64,000 bases of DNA from Vitrella brassicaformis (Eukaryota; Sar; Vitrellaceae), in assembly GCA_001179505.1 (NCBI GenBank), contig CDMY01000248.1, positions 85,303 to 149,302 of the forward strand, in the 5' to 3' direction. The translations under genes and the position numbers were made by a program. A model generated the notes under the pieces. That model made no database searches, was not told the DNA's origin, and worked only from the letters and a program-made list of their open reading frames with translations. This document shows positions 23,136 to 36,849 of the stretch, one piece after another (within the stretch, counting starts at the first letter, position 1; the number at the start of each line of letters is the position of its first letter).

Positions 23136-26100
23136 CTAAAGTCTTCTTAGGCTCGCGAGCGCCACCATGCAAGGCGCCAGTACCCACCACCATGTACAGG
23201 GCTCCCTCCACCAGTCAAACCAGAACAGGACCGCCACAATATGTCTTCTCGTCTTTGTTCTACATGAGCGTCCCCCGTCACTCTTGGCGATAGCCAGGAA
23301 ACCAGGCGGCGGGTCACTCAGGTCAATTACCTCCTCTGCTTCGAAAAGGGTGGACCCCAGGGGTATGGAAGGGCGTTGGACAACTTCCTGTTCGACGGAA
23401 AACGACTGAGAGGGGTCGCCTGCTGACCACGACGCCTGCAGAAGGAGAGACACAGAGACATCGGCTCAGCTGACCTCTACTCGTATTGTTCTCTCACCTT
23501 AACGACAAGAGGACCTGAGATGGCCTGATTGTCGGCAGTAGGCTCGTTAGTCACGTAAACGGCGAGCCTCAGCAGAAAACTCTCGTCGGACCCCGTCCCA
23601 TTAGCCAAATGGTAAGATATCTTTATATCGTCCAAACTCTCGCCTTGCACAGCCTCCGCTTCTCCCTCCCCCTCGTCTATGTCCTGCCCAATCATTGGGA
23701 CAGCCGGGGTGTCAACCGTGGTATTTAGCTGCTCAGCTGGCTCCTCAAGGGAATCCGTGGTATTCAGCTGCTCAGCTGGCTCCTCAAGGGAATCGACTTC
23801 CTGAGGGGCCGCTGTGGACGCATCTAGTGTCGGGCTGTCTGGTACAGCAACGCCGCCTCCCCCACCCTCGCAGACGATGTTTGTCCTTCTGTCGTTGAGC
23901 AGGCTCTCAGGCTGGATCTCTGCCTGGCACGGCCTCGCTAGCTTGAAGGGACCACTCACATGGAAAGTCACAACGTCACCTGAGACAAGACTTCAGTGCG
24001 GAAGGCTCTCTGCGTGCACTGACTCCGATGGGATGCTGGGAGTACCATTGGTCTTTGGCCTCTTTTTCAGCCGAAGGGTGAGCCGAACCGCATGGGTGAT
24101 CTCGGGGGCCATCGAACTGCCCACATACGGAAGCGGACACACACGTAATTACACCCACACTCCTACTTAGTGCATACCGTACCCGATGGTAAGGCTTTGG
24201 ATGCTGTCGAACATGCTGCTGTCGCTCACTCGGAAGCCCTTGATGGCGTAGTTGGCGGAAACTACCATCCCGGACTCGGCCTGAAGGAGGCACACGTGGG
24301 TAAGACGACCCCTGTGTCTCTGCAAGGAGTATGATGGATGACCTTGACAACGACAGCGAAGGTAGGCACATCTTCTGTGGAGCTTGCTGGAGTCACCATG
24401 TCAATGTCGATGAAGAACTCGCCTATGCTGCTCCACCCAACAGGAAAGAGCTCGACCTTCTCAGCCTGTCGAAGATGCGCGCAGGTGCTTACTTCTCTGA
24501 TATGTCTCGTGTTCGTGTCTCACGTCAAGTGTGATGTTAGTGCCGATGCCCCCTGTGCGGATCTGCGGGTCGTCTGGTAGAGTGAAGCCCTCATACAAGA
24601 GGACTTGGATGGTGCCCTTCTCCACCGTCACAGTGGGCGTGAAGAAAAAGTGAGCCACGACACGGGCGGCCAAACTCGGCACATAAGATATCTAAAACGC
24701 AAATAAGATGTCTTAAGCCATCCATGTCAGTGTCACGTACCCGAGCCTTCATCTCCTGTATCGGTGGCGGCATCACTTGCTCGGCGATCATTCGGGGCAC
24801 CGTGCGGCTGACATCCTTGTAGCGATTACTCACATGGAGGCTCCATTGCTGGCCGGGAGTGTCAACATCCTCCACGCCGGTGTCGACGCCATTTGTGGCA
24901 TCGATAGTCTGAGGATGGTTGATCAGTATGAGCATATTGTGGGGCACATCAGCCTGCATAAATTACACGCAATGAGTCGAATGCATGTGGAAAAAGCCTC
25001 GCTCAAGGCTCACCGGGAGCGGCAGGTCGCCGTGTGTGACGGCCTTTGTGGGATCTGTGCCGTCACAGGTGAAGGTCCACAGGGTGACATTCCCGTTGTC
25101 ATCGGGAACAGCACAATCCTGTGGAAATGTCCACTCGGGAGGATGGACGATCTCAACTCGCACATCAATCGAAGGACCACCTAACCACGACGTCGAAGTA
25201 AAGGCAAACGCATCATCCCATCGTGTCTCCGCATGCCTTGCCTGCATCGATTTGAGGCGTGAGCGACAGTTGCCATCGTGCGTCTTGTGCACCGACGGCT
25301 GTGGAGTCAAGTGGTGTCCACGTGATGGACGTAATGTAGCCCTGAGGATAGCCTGTCCCCTCACGGCCATCACTGCCCTCCACAAACTGACACACAGAAT
25401 ACGAGACGGAAGGTCGCCTCGGGGTCTCTTTTTCGGTTCCACCTGATTGACGCTTCTGATTGCATATACGTAGACGATGAACTCCTTGAAGCTTGTGGTC
25501 AGCCCCTGCACTGTCGGATGAGCCTGATCCTTGCTCACCTCCTCAGCAAAGATAAATGACCTGCATCGAGAATAAACGCATAAGGGACAGAAATGCGTTA
25601 CTTGGTCTTCTGTTACTTACCACTGCCCATTCTCGTCGAATGTCTGGTCGCCCGGAATCTCGAATGTCATCGACATGAGCACTGGGGTGTTTGATCCAAT
25701 GCCAGCCACAAGTGGCCACTTCCTGAATCCCGACGTTCCCACTGGCTCGCCCTCTAGGCCGATGAAGCCTTCAGGGTCATTGATGCCTGGGAAGGCGTTG
25801 GTCGGCTCATAGGCTGTTGCTCGCAGACCCACCAGCCTGAAGCCTGTGAATTGCAGAGGCGATTTACATGTTGGGAGTGTATGTGAGCTCGAGATACACT
25901 GACCAGCTGGCGGTGCAATGAGCACGACATTGATGGTGGTGTTGCGCAGAGGGCGAGACAATTCAAAGTTCACGGTGGCGTCATGCACGAGCCCAAAGCG
26001 ATTTGTAGACTCCTGTCAAGGAAACACGTGTTGACAAAATGAGGCGTATTCAACGACCGCCTTGCCCACCGTGCTTGTGCCATTGGTGTCCCTATTGACT

Positions 26101-29100
26101 GCTTTGAATTGCAGGAGTGTCCCAAAGGTCGCCGATTGCGTGTCTCCCAAGTAGTTGACACTGTCGGCCTCTTCTCCTATCCTGCCTCCCCTGTAGGTGG
26201 GGTCGACTACGGCGATGCGCGTGTCGGAGAAGTCCGACAGAATCGTCACATCCACCTCTGCATCACTGACACAAACGACAACCCAGTATCCGTTGCATCA
26301 TTGGCTTGGCGTCTGTTTGTGCCTACGAGTTTTGCGGGTCTGCCTGCATGAACGCTCCCTTGACAAGGACTTCATACTTAGTGCCGTCCTGCAGGCCAGC
26401 ATACTGCAGAAAACATTGAGGCAGGCCGCGATACTTCCACACTCAAGCATAACATCATGAACATACTTTTGAGAACTGCATGTAGAGCTCCACAAAAATG
26501 CCCGCCTTAGCCACATGCCTACACAACACAAGGCGCGACACACATCCAGACAGGCAAGAACGTTGTGAGCATGGTCTGCCCACCAGCATTTGTGCGGCAT
26601 CGGGAATCCGTCTGCCGAGTACATTTCGTAAAAATATAACCCACAGTCGCTCTGCTGCGCCGCCTCAGCCGTGGTCTCGAGAGCCGCGGCGGAGTTGTCA
26701 GTAAAGGTGAGTGATGAATCAGGAGAGGTGAAGGTCGCCTGGGCGATCGGCACGGGGGCGAACCGAGTGAGATCCTTGAAGGAATATTTGACTCTGACAA
26801 AACAAGCAAGCGATCCTTCTTGCCTCTCTGATGCTGGCATGCCCCGTGTCTCACGCACCCACCTGTAGGCTTTGCCAAATTGATGTGTTTGGTAGGCATC
26901 CTGCACATCCAGTTCGAGCCCGCTGCCGTCGACAGTAGGTACCTTGCCGCTGGTGGATGTCGTGAAGCTGATGTACACTGGCCCGGCCTTTCTCGTCTCA
27001 GTGATAGCTGGCACGATACGGGGAGCGTTCGTGAAGCCTCGAGGATTGAGGACATTCAAACGGCCGAAGCGAAACCAATCGGGTGTGCCCGCATTGACTG
27101 AGATGACGAAGACATGACTGACGGGACGCACGGAGGCAGCGCATGATGGATCGTTTGCTTACTGTCGCTAGTCCAGCAGAGGTACAGAGTGTTGTTTGCG
27201 CTGCTGGTGTAGACCTCAGGATATTTTTCAACTCCCGACATCTGGAATGCATGGCCGTCCTGCGTCCACAAAGTGCCCGACGGAATGGCGGGAAACGGAT
27301 GGCGGAAGTTGATACGAAACGTGCCGTCTGATGCCGGCCCTGAAATAACCTTCACCACACGCACGCACGCACGCACGGAGAAGGGAGAAAGCCCCCATCC
27401 GTGGGCCTCGAACTGTCAGCGAGGCATTTGTGTACCTGGTATATGCGGTCGGCCGTGTGGAAGACCTGCCTGTTGCTGCGTGTCGCCTCGTTTATCCCCA
27501 TTGGATGCCCATCCGCCTGCTGACTCGCCGTGAATGTAATGAAGTGGTTGAGAGTAAAGCCTTCCAGCACAAGTTGCTCATACGACTTGGCCGTCTTCAG
27601 GATTGGCGTGCTCGATCCGTGGCCGGTGACCGATGTCACGTAGGTGTTGGCGAGGAGTGGTATGCCCTGCAGGTCGCCGGCAGCGTTGCCATCGGGATAT
27701 GTGAAAACCGCACTGGAGGACGACTGACAGTCGCTGTCCTCCGATATGCGGATTCGGTGGTTGGCGCCGCCCATGCCAAAGCCGATGATCGTGAGAGTGA
27801 ATGGCTCGCCTGAGGTCACATCATAGAGGCCGTCGCCGCCCACAGTTCGGTTCGTGTCTGGCCCCTTGACCATCAAATAGCCTGCTGGGCTGGCAAAGTC
27901 CTCCATTGAGTCGCAGCTGGCCGTGTGGGGGGAAGACTGCTTGGTATAGACGGTCTTGGGGCAGTAGCACAGCTTGTAGATGCCTGGAGAGACACCCTGT
28001 GTGTCCAGCGGGCCAGTGATGGTCACCGTTGTTGACGTCGCAAAGGCCGCTTGAAAGGTGGCGTCACCGAGACTTCCCGTGCCACATATCACATCGTTTG
28101 TTGTACTGTCGTCGAGCGCCGCGTTGTCCAGGATGCCGACAAGCTGGTCGCCGGCGGTCATTTTGGTGGCGCCTCCCCCGTCGGGTAGGCTGATAGTGCA
28201 TGAGGTCTGGTTGGCACCGCATGTCGCCCAGGTGGTGTCGAAGGGTCCGTATATCTTGATCTGTCTCGTCGTGTTGTCCGTCACGGTGGTCGCATACTCT
28301 GGGGTGAGCGTCGTCAAGGAGTCCATTCTTTCCTTGCTGGTCGAGAGTCGAGACAGAAGGTACCATGAAAGTTTGTGAAGGAAGCTTTGTTGTTACTTAC
28401 TTTGGCGACGCTCCACCCGGCTTCCAGCACAGCGCATAGAGGCTCGTTTGGGTGCCGTCCTCTTGATACTTCGGCGTAACATTCGGAGGGACGGGAGCGG
28501 AAGATGAGAAGACAAACGGGTGGCTGCAGTAAGACAGAATCTGGCGTTTTCCGCCTCTGTCGTCTTCGAGTCACGTGCGTACTGATCGGAGACATTTGTG
28601 CCAGCAACGGCCTCAGCGGACGTGTGTTGCACCAACCTAACATGGCAACGAGCGTTGTGAGCAGGGATGCACAGGCCCTTCGTTCCCTCTTCCTTTACTT
28701 GGTGATGTTGCTTTCGCCACACTCGTCGTAGTAATACAGGAGCTTCGTGCCAGTCGTGTCGAAACGCTAAAGAACCATTAGACCATATTAGACATTGATA
28801 AGCAGGCTGTCTCATGCGTGTATGCAATCTCACCTCAGGTCGCCTTTCGACAAAGATGATCTTGTCTCCTTCCGCACAGTCGAAGCACGTGTCCTTACTG
28901 ATGTAGAGCGTGCACGCACGACCCGCATAGCACACCATCGTGCCGTTCGCCTCGGCACCGACCACCGTCAGCTCTCCTGAAATAAGAGACTGACTCGACT
29001 TAAACAGGTGCATGCGCAGTTTTCATGATGTGCTGCCTGCCTGTCGTCCATTTGTATTCTGTGGGTGAGGAAGTGCTGGTGCAGCCCTGGGTGTCGATGT

Positions 29101-31533
29101 CCTGTGACGGGCACCAGCACAATTTGTAGATGCCTTGAATCAGCCGGTTGCCCCTGAAGCAATCAGCAATATCACTTTGAGAAAGCGATCGAAGGTATTT
29201 CACTCCGCATGTGTGTGCTTACGGAGGAAAGTAGAATGGCCAAGTGTACGTGTTGATGTACTTGACAGCCACCTGAGGATTCACCTGCACTCAGAGACGC
29301 GACACCTGCATCTATTTCAACCCTCCCTGTTGCTGCGTGCCGTGTCTCTCTCACCGCTTCGATGGTCTCTGTCACATTGGGTCTCGTGTAGGTCAGCAGT
29401 GTCGCTGTCGTCCCACACTCGACCGCCGGATAGTTGGCCGTCGTCCCATCCCCTATGATGACCATCCAGTCGCCGGCAGCCAACCCCAGCCCTCCCCTGT
29501 AGCCCGGCGGTACGCGATTGGTGCTGTTGTACTCGAACGAGTCTATGGCCAGGTTGCATGGCTGCGTCGACACGCCACAGAAGGAGGAATGGAGAGCGTT
29601 CATGGCAGGACCTGCATCAATGGTCGTTCAGAGTCAGAGATGGCAAGCCTTCGACATCTCTCCTGCCAACCTCTGGTTTTGAGGGTTCCCGCTTTGAATG
29701 GGTATCGAGTTGGGAATATGGTGTCACCAGTGAGACGAGCGCAGTGATTCGCCGTGTACGTCCCACCAGGGCAGTAACACAGCGCATAGAAGCTGAAAAC
29801 ACAAAGTACTAAGGTTTCGTCTCGCATGAATGACAGCGCTTACGCAGGATCGACGTCCATGGCTGCCGATGTGAGCGGCAGTGTGTCGCTGGCATGCTGC
29901 ACTGTGTAAGTGTAAGTGCCAGCCGTCGCGTCGGTGATGCCCACTGAATAAACAGGAAATCAGACGCCTTAATCCGCGTCTGTGTCTCCTGCAAGTCACT
30001 CAATCGGTGTGGCAACGCTGGCCGACAAGTTGCCTGCTGACAACATTCGATATGTTGACGTACTGCACCTCTCCACTACTGCTGCACGCCGTGCCATACT
30101 CCTGGCTCGACGTGCTGTTGATGAAGACAGCCAGATAATCATCCGGAGGCTGCAGAGCTGTCAAAAACAAAAACAAACAAACAAACAAACAAGAGAAAGG
30201 CATTAAGAACAAAAGCCATGCGAGACACAGCCAAGATGCCTTTTTCTCCCTGTCGACATACCATTGCTCACGTCTACGACGCTGTTCACAATCTGTCCCC
30301 CCTTCTCGGCCACATTCTTGCCCTGGGACACGCTGAAGTAGAAGCTCACGGTGTCGATTTTGAAGTTGCACCCGTACCCCACTGGACACGTGTGCATCAT
30401 GTTGGGTGTGGTCTGAAAGCCGGCCACTTGGAGGAGCATGCCGATGTCCACAGCATAACGGGCGGCATTAGTGGATACGACAGATGATCGCCTCTTGCAT
30501 GCGCCAAGGTCGTTCAGACAGATGCACAGTGAATAGAAACTGAAAGGAAGAAAAGAATTGCTCTTTTTCGCGTTGTGCTATGCATGCCTACATACCCTGG
30601 GTATCTGATGGCGATGTGCGAGAGGGTCATTCCATTGTGGGATCCCTCATGGAAGCCAATCTCACAGGTCCGCCCATTGATATTCCCACAGCGAGACGTG
30701 CCTGTCTCATACCAGAAAGGAGGCAACGGACATTTCAGAGACATGACGCTCCCTTCCTCCCATCACCGATAGGCCTCTCTCCGACAGATTCGGGCTCGCC
30801 GAACCAGAGGTCCTCCGGCGAGGACGGGGGAAAGGGAGGTGATGTGGCCGCCTTGACGAGCAGCTGCTCTCCATTCCATGTGCCAAAGGTCTTGCGGCTC
30901 GGCGAACACCTGGGGGCGAGGAAAAGGACGAGAATCGAGAGAAAAGAGCCTTGTGGTGTTGCCTGCCCACCCGACGTTGGCTGGCTCGATGACGATGCCG
31001 TCTTCAGTGGTGAAGTTGTGAATAGGGTCACGATTTTCCATTGATATGGTGAAGCGAACACCTGCAGCAACCACGAAAAGAGCCTATGAATAAACCAGTC
31101 TACTTGTTAAGTCTTTGCATGTACCAGGAAATAGGGTGGTTGCATTCGATGTGACTCCCAAGTCCGTCGACTGGTAGACATTGGCCACCGTGACGCTGCC
31201 GATAGAGTCATCTGTCATGCCGAGTTGCCTCTCAAACGAGCTGCGACCGCGATACCCCTGCGACACAAAGACAAGGCCCCACTATCAACAAAAGAAAAGG
31301 ATAAGCCCTTACCCCTCGCAAGAACATGAAGCCCTCATCCTCATCGTAGTCCACATAGACATCAGATGAGCCCGACCTGAGCTCAAGAGAGTTTCGAAGC
31401 GTCATCTCCTTCATTCTGGGCACAGATCTTACCCGCTGCCACAGATCGATGGCAGCCTCGACAAGAGCAGCAACGCCAAGAGCCACTGTGCGCTCCCAGA
31501 CCGAGGCGCAACAGATGCCCCTGTATAAGGCAT
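23136..31533 (-). CDS. Giant secreted or surface protein with repeated Y-x-L-C modules
   Basis: The minus-strand ATG at 31533 opens a signal peptide (WLLALLLLSRLP core). Splicing at a GTAAGA donor removes about 57 nt and keeps frame into a short acidic segment. The long body is Thr/Ser/Gly/Asn-rich and beta-like, with scattered Cys and many potential N-glycosylation sites. Six modules end in a related strand: FYSLCIC (about 30525), FYALCYC (29780), IYKLCWC (29125), LYALCW (28430), IYKLCYC (27970), TLYLCW (27180). The C-terminal third lacks this motif, has a duplicated 13-residue acidic segment (23718-23795) and ends with a Trp-rich hydrophobic tail that could anchor it. I do not recognise the family; cell-surface or wall function is inferred. 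About 25 short exons; several boundaries, mainly near 30770, are uncertain, and two genes cannot be fully ruled out. Confidence 0.65.
23718..23795. repeat. 39-bp tandem repeat, two units
   Basis: Units 23718-23756 and 23757-23795 differ at two positions and code a duplicated 13-residue acidic segment (minus strand, DSLEEPAEQLNTT). Confidence 0.9.
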
Positions 31534-32057
31534 GGACTCCTTCAGGAGGCCTCAACTTCCCAGATCGGCGCCATGACGCCTCAGTCAATTGACGGCCTCC
31601 ACAATTGCTGAAGGATTTGAGGAAGCTGTGAGTGAGATTTTGAGACTGAATGTGGGGGCGTGGCCCCCCGCATGTTTGACAGCACGTGCATTGTGTGGTC
31701 TGAAAGCGATCATGGAGCAAAGAAGGTCAATGCATCCCATATATACGTATCAATAGCGCACCCGCCCAATGACCCCAAAAAGCAGAGACAATCCTCATCC
31801 CCTCACCACCATATGCCGAACAGACGAGCACAGCGAGATTCTTCCATCAAGGCAGAAACGCCATCGTCGTTGTCTCGCTTCGCCCCTGTCCTACACACAC
31901 CCATCTGATCTCTGAGGACTGTACATCTCTACAAGCAAGTACGAGGCTAAGGCCTTGGTGAAAAAACACGAGCAAAAACGGCATGAATGCATGGACCCTC
32001 GGCACCCAGACGACAAAAAACGTCCCTGTTTGCCTGCGGCAACAACACCGCAGGCCA
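31534..32057. other. 5' flank of the giant secreted-protein gene
   Basis: Spacer between the start of the giant gene and the stop of the transporter, both minus strand. No gene recognised; it probably holds the promoter of the giant gene and the 3' end of the transporter. Confidence 0.45.
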
Positions 32058-34045
32058 CTAGAGCGTGACGCCTGTGTCCACCCCACAAAGCTTGAGCACA
32101 TTCAGGCCCGTTCCCGCCACCACCACAAAGACACCGAAGCACAGGAGGGAAGCCAGTGCGACACGCTCTAGCAGGGGGATCTGGGAGAGGAGAAAAAGCA
32201 AAAGGGAAATGAGCAAACAGGGCGCAGGAATTGCATGGTATGTTCTTGGCTCACTTTCGGTGTCATCTTCCAATAAAAGACGACCGGGAAGATGCAGCAG
32301 GTCTGCATTGAGAACAGGCACCCTGCACATGTAAACACACAGACACAACCAATGCTTGCCCAGTGTTGCGCCTTGTTTGCACCGCGCCTCCACCTGTGAA
32401 AGCCTGTATGTCAGCCACATGGTCCCGGACGAGCACCGCCAGCAGAGTGCTCACTGCCATGAAGCCAGCACGCCACAGTGTCCGGACCACTCTCGGATCC
32501 TTCCACGCGGGGCCCTGGATGGGCGAGTCAGGCGGCGGCACTTTGTCCAGCCCCAACCACTGCTCCGTCCTGATGTGAACAGAGACACAGGGAATCGATG
32601 ATACTACCCTGCACATGAGAAGTTTCCTGTTTGCAGCTCACTTGAGCAAGAATGGGGCAGCGAAGAGGGGGAAGCCTCCTTCAAGCTTCACGACAATGGC
32701 AGCCTACAAGAACCGAGCAACACTCGACTCCCGAGTCCCTCCCATTCGCTTCTCGTCTCATGACCCTACCGTGGCAATGAGGGGCAAGAAGTGGACGCCC
32801 GGAATTTTGTGGCCCTGGAGGTCTCGCCCAAGATTCTCTGTAAAGGACTCGCCCAGACTGTCGCCATAGAAGAGGTATGCGAACAGGCCTGTCCCGCAGT
32901 AGCTGAAAAACGCCACCAGGAAGGAGAAGAAGCAGGCCAGCGGAAAGCCCCGCCGCGGCTTTCTCATGGAGGCATACACAGTGGGAAACACCGCATGAGC
33001 CACGAAACAGAAGTTGACAATGCCGATCGTCGTGGGCAGACCTGATCGATACGCCCGCCACGCACATCAGGCAGGTGTCGAATTTATCTCTCATGGTCCA
33101 TGTGGCTGCTCACCTCTCCAGTTGATGAAGATTAACTCGTCCGTCGGTGCCCGCATCGGCAGGGAAGCTGCGCTCCACACGAGGGCAACGACAGCCGCAG
33201 CCGTGGCCACGTTGCTCACGAGCGACACCATTGACACCCATTGGAGAGGGCAGAAGATCAGCGCCAGCGCCAGAATGCCGCTGGAGATGATCGATACCAT
33301 GCGGCTGAGGGAGGGCACGAGTAAGTTCAAGTTGGCACCAACCAGCACCAGATATGAGATCAATACGAACCTGACAATACAAGACAATGAAAAGGCCCCT
33401 GACGACAATCATTGCGTGTGTGCCCGTGCAGCCTTCGTACCAGATCTCTAGGGTGAGCGATGCCGTGACAATGGTCTGGCCCACTTGCCCAAAAGCCACC
33501 CGTCCAATGAGCGGCCAGTCCTGTGCTATCCTTGGTATTCGATGCTCCTTCCCGTAGTCCATTGTCCGGCTCATGCAGCGGGCAATCAAGAGGCCCGTGT
33601 ACCCATAGAAGACCGTCAGGAGACCACAGAAGACCACTGAGATAAAGCCGGATGCCGCAAAGGCAAAGGGAACAGCCAGAATACCGACGCCAATTACTCC
33701 ATTGGATATGGTGAAAGTCGCCTGCATCACTGTCTGGTCGGCCTCGTAGGACGATGAATCGGCCACGCTGCCGCTGCTGTCATGGCGACGGACGTGCGCA
33801 ATGGGTGATAAACTCGCCTCCACACTGACAACACACAGACAGAGCCACCTATGAGCCACCCAGTGTCTGAGTCTTCCCGCTCACCTGTCGAGTGTGGTTG
33901 TCCGCCGGCCTCCCCACACTCGGAATGGTGAGTACGTGCCGAAGGCCCCGCGTGGATTGATCAAATCGTGGACAGTCGCCCTGTCGGCGTCATCCAGCTG
34001 GTCAAACACCATCATGTCGGCATCGTGCCCGTCCAGCCCATCCAT
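32058..34045 (-). CDS. Amino acid transporter, AAAP family (copy 1)
   Basis: Polytopic membrane protein with about ten or eleven hydrophobic segments. The cytosolic N-terminal part is polar. The first membrane span reads SNGVIGVGILAVPFAFAASG, the signature first helix of the amino acid/auxin permease (AAAP) family. Later spans lie near 33600, 33340, 33200, 33000, 32900, 32440, 32290 and 32120. Short introns separate the spans; stop at 32058. The start is placed at 34045, the first ATG in frame after an upstream TGA. The second copy at the right end of the window has an extra N-terminal stretch with its own ATG, lost here. Substrate unknown. It is head-to-head with the ankyrin gene. Confidence 0.85.
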
Positions 34046-34610
34046 GTTATGAAGTGTGTGCGCCTGCAGTTCTTGGTGGCCGTCTGAGAGGCTCCTTGGC
34101 CTCTTGGGTCCTCTGTATGGCGGCACATGGTCATCAGCTGAAGCGGCGAGAAGGGGACGGGAGAGATTAGAGGAGCTGCTGGAGGGACCAGAGAGCCGAC
34201 GCAGGGAACACCTTTTCGTTCTCGTGACAATCGTGCGAGCTCAATGCGAGCTTGGCTTCTTTAGCCGCATTTAGATAGAGCGATTCTATCGCATCGAGCT
34301 TCTCGCTGCCTCCCTGCATGAAACAAAAGCACGGATTGATAGGTGAGCACCGACCGCATCATGACCATCATGATTCATGACTGCCGCGGGTGGCAGATGG
34401 CCACGGTCTACGGCGTGCAGCTTATCGTATCCATTCATTCACCGGCGGGCGCAAGCATGGCGGCGCTCTTCGCGAGTGACTTGCCTTCAGGTGAGGCAGC
34501 ATGCCGTGTGTGGCGACGAAGATCACCTTGAAGTTCTCTCTGTTTCCATAGGACATGACAAGGTCGGCCGCGTCTGAGCGTTACCGTCTGTAGCCCAGCG
34601 TCAGGGAGCA
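34046..34610. promoter_or_regulatory. Divergent promoter region of transporter and ankyrin genes (copy 1)
   Basis: Shared head-to-head spacer, present again inverted at 63068-63458. It holds the paired GCGAGCT motif pointing to the transporter. Confidence 0.5.
34235..34252 (-). promoter_or_regulatory. Paired AGCTCGC motif (minus strand)
   Basis: GCGAGCT at 34235 and 34246 on the plus strand, 11 nt apart, so AGCTCGC facing the transporter. The second genome copy (63452) has one unit only. Promoter role inferred. Confidence 0.45.
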
Positions 34611-36849
34611 ATGCTTCGAGTACGTGACCGCCGCACAACACACTCCAGCACACTGCAACACTCCATCTGTATGGCTGGTTCTGTTGTGTGGTTCTGCGCG
34701 CAGGGCTCAAGCATCATGTCGGCCGCGTCATCAGCCGGGCAGCAGCAACCGCAGCACCCGACCACCCTCAAATTCAGACAACTGCTCGCACGTACGAGAC
34801 ACTGAGAAACTCTCTATGGCATGCCTCACCACACAAGCACGGACGCGTTTGTGTGTGCCTTTGCACTTTACAGACGAGAATGAGGTGTGTCCCTACCTGC
34901 TGGGCAAGGGCACCGAGTGGACGGTGACTGAGAAGGACGCCAGGGACTCGGGCGGGCGGCTCAAGGTCGAGCGCGTGCCGCACGCCGCTGTAGGCAGCCT
35001 AGTCTACGACAAGGTAGGCGTCTGTTGAAGGAGAAGGCAGACACTGTACCACACTACACTACAGTACAATGTCCACAATCCTTCTGTGTGTTTCTGCGAT
35101 GATCATCAGGATTGGCCATTGATGTCGGCCACATCATCAGCTGGGCAACAACCGCACCAGCAGCAGCAGCAGCCGCAGCAGCAGGCGATGAAGCTGAAGG
35201 CTGTCGAGATCCACCTCCCACCTGACACGAATGACGCGACGCAGCGGCTGGTGGGCGGCATCATAGTACGCACCATCACCCCTGCCGAAGTGCAGCAGCT
35301 CATCCGCCAAGGCGCCGACGCCGCCGTGTACGTCGAGCTGAGGGAGTGCCGCCGGCGCGTTGCTCTTTTGCTTTGCGTGTCTCTGCTGTCCTTGGCCATC
35401 GACGACTGGAGCACGCCAACAGCACTCGAGGAGGAGCTTACCATCGGGCCCGAGCGACATAAAGGAGAGTTCATCTTGCCGCTATGGCCGTCGCGCGAGG
35501 TGCAGGCGGCCATCCTGTCGGCGCTGATCGACGCCATCGGACGGCCCAGGATCGACAGCCTTCCTCCGTTCCCCGGGCATCCGAGGATCACCAAGAGGAA
35601 GGGTCCCATCGAGATGGCGGTGCGAGCGGGCAACCTGACGGCCGTCAAGACACTCGTGGCCAACGGGGCCGCTCTGCGGGGGCGGCAGCTGGTCTTCCTG
35701 CCACGTTGGGTGCGCACCAGCAAGGAGTATGAGGCCGCCCTGATGGCCATCTACACCTACCTCGTCCAGCACGACCCCTCCCTCGCCACCGAGGCAACGG
35801 CCAATGGCTATAATGTCATCCATTTGGCCGCCGGTGTGGGCCCCATCTACTCGGAGGCCTTCATCCACGCCTTCCTGCAGCTGATGAAGGACAACGGCGC
35901 CAGCCTCACTCACACCACACACCAACACGTCCATAGCAAAACGCCCCTGCACCGGGCGGCTATACAGTGCTCGTATCATGTGATCGAGTGGCTGTGTCCC
36001 CACCTCAGCCCCGCAGACATCAACGAAAGAAGCAGCGCCAACACTACCCCCCTCACCCTCGCTAGCGGGAAGGTCGCCTCTTTGGTGAGGCACGCCACCA
36101 CCCCGTCTGTGAGAGGAGAGATCAGCGGGATGAGAGGCGCCATCCGCGCGATGCTGAGGTCGGGCGCGGCCATCGACAGGGACCGACATGTTCGTCGCCT
36201 GGTGGACGGGGAGTACGTGCAGCTCCTCGAGGAGCTAGCGGATGACGTCATGGATGCGGTGAATGGTGCCCTCAAGCCCCAGCGCGACGTCGCCGACCTG
36301 CTGACGCGGCTGCTGCCCCTCGCCCGCTTCCCTCCCTCCCGCCCCAAGCCGTCTGATGCGACAGACAATGACGCCCCTGCCGCCCCTTCCAGGCCCTCCC
36401 CATTCGCCCACAGCGACGAGACGGCCCATATCGCATGGAAGGTCGGCGCCTTCCTGCACGAGCCAGAGGCCGTCGACCAGATGCACCTCACGACCCACAC
36501 CCCACTGGCTGGCCGCGTCAAGGCCGCCATGCAGCACTTCGTCAAGTGCGCGGCGACCAAGACGGCCGGCAATCGTGAGGTCGTGGGTGTGATGGCCAAT
36601 GTGGGCGGCCGGGTGGTGCGGGTGCCGCTGCAGTGCTTCGCTGTCAACCGAGGGCAGCTTACACACAGACGGCTGGGGCTGCGTGAGGTAGTCCACAAGG
36701 CCCGGCTGGACGAGGCGGCTCGATACGGGCTGACGGGCGTCGTCAAGGACTTCAACACCCACCTGGGCAATGAGGATTGCCAGTTCGATTGGCAGCAGCT
36801 GGGATGGGTCGACGAGAGGGGGCAGTTCCAGCCGCTGGGCATCAACTAG
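34611..36849 (+). CDS. Ankyrin-repeat protein (copy 1, intact)
   Basis: Four exons, all phase-checked: 34611-34619 (three codons), 34704 to about 34790, about 34875-35011, and 35110-36849. The N terminus and the start of exon 4 both carry a related MSA-x-SSAGQQ plus Gln-rich segment, an internal duplication. The main exon holds ankyrin-like repeats: VRAGNLTAVKTLVANGA (near 35620), NVIHLAAG (near 35810) and TPLHRAAI with DINERS (near 35940-36030). The C-terminal 150 residues form a further domain that I do not recognise. Ankyrin repeats bind protein partners; none can be named. A diverged, broken copy lies at 60761-63067. Confidence 0.85.
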
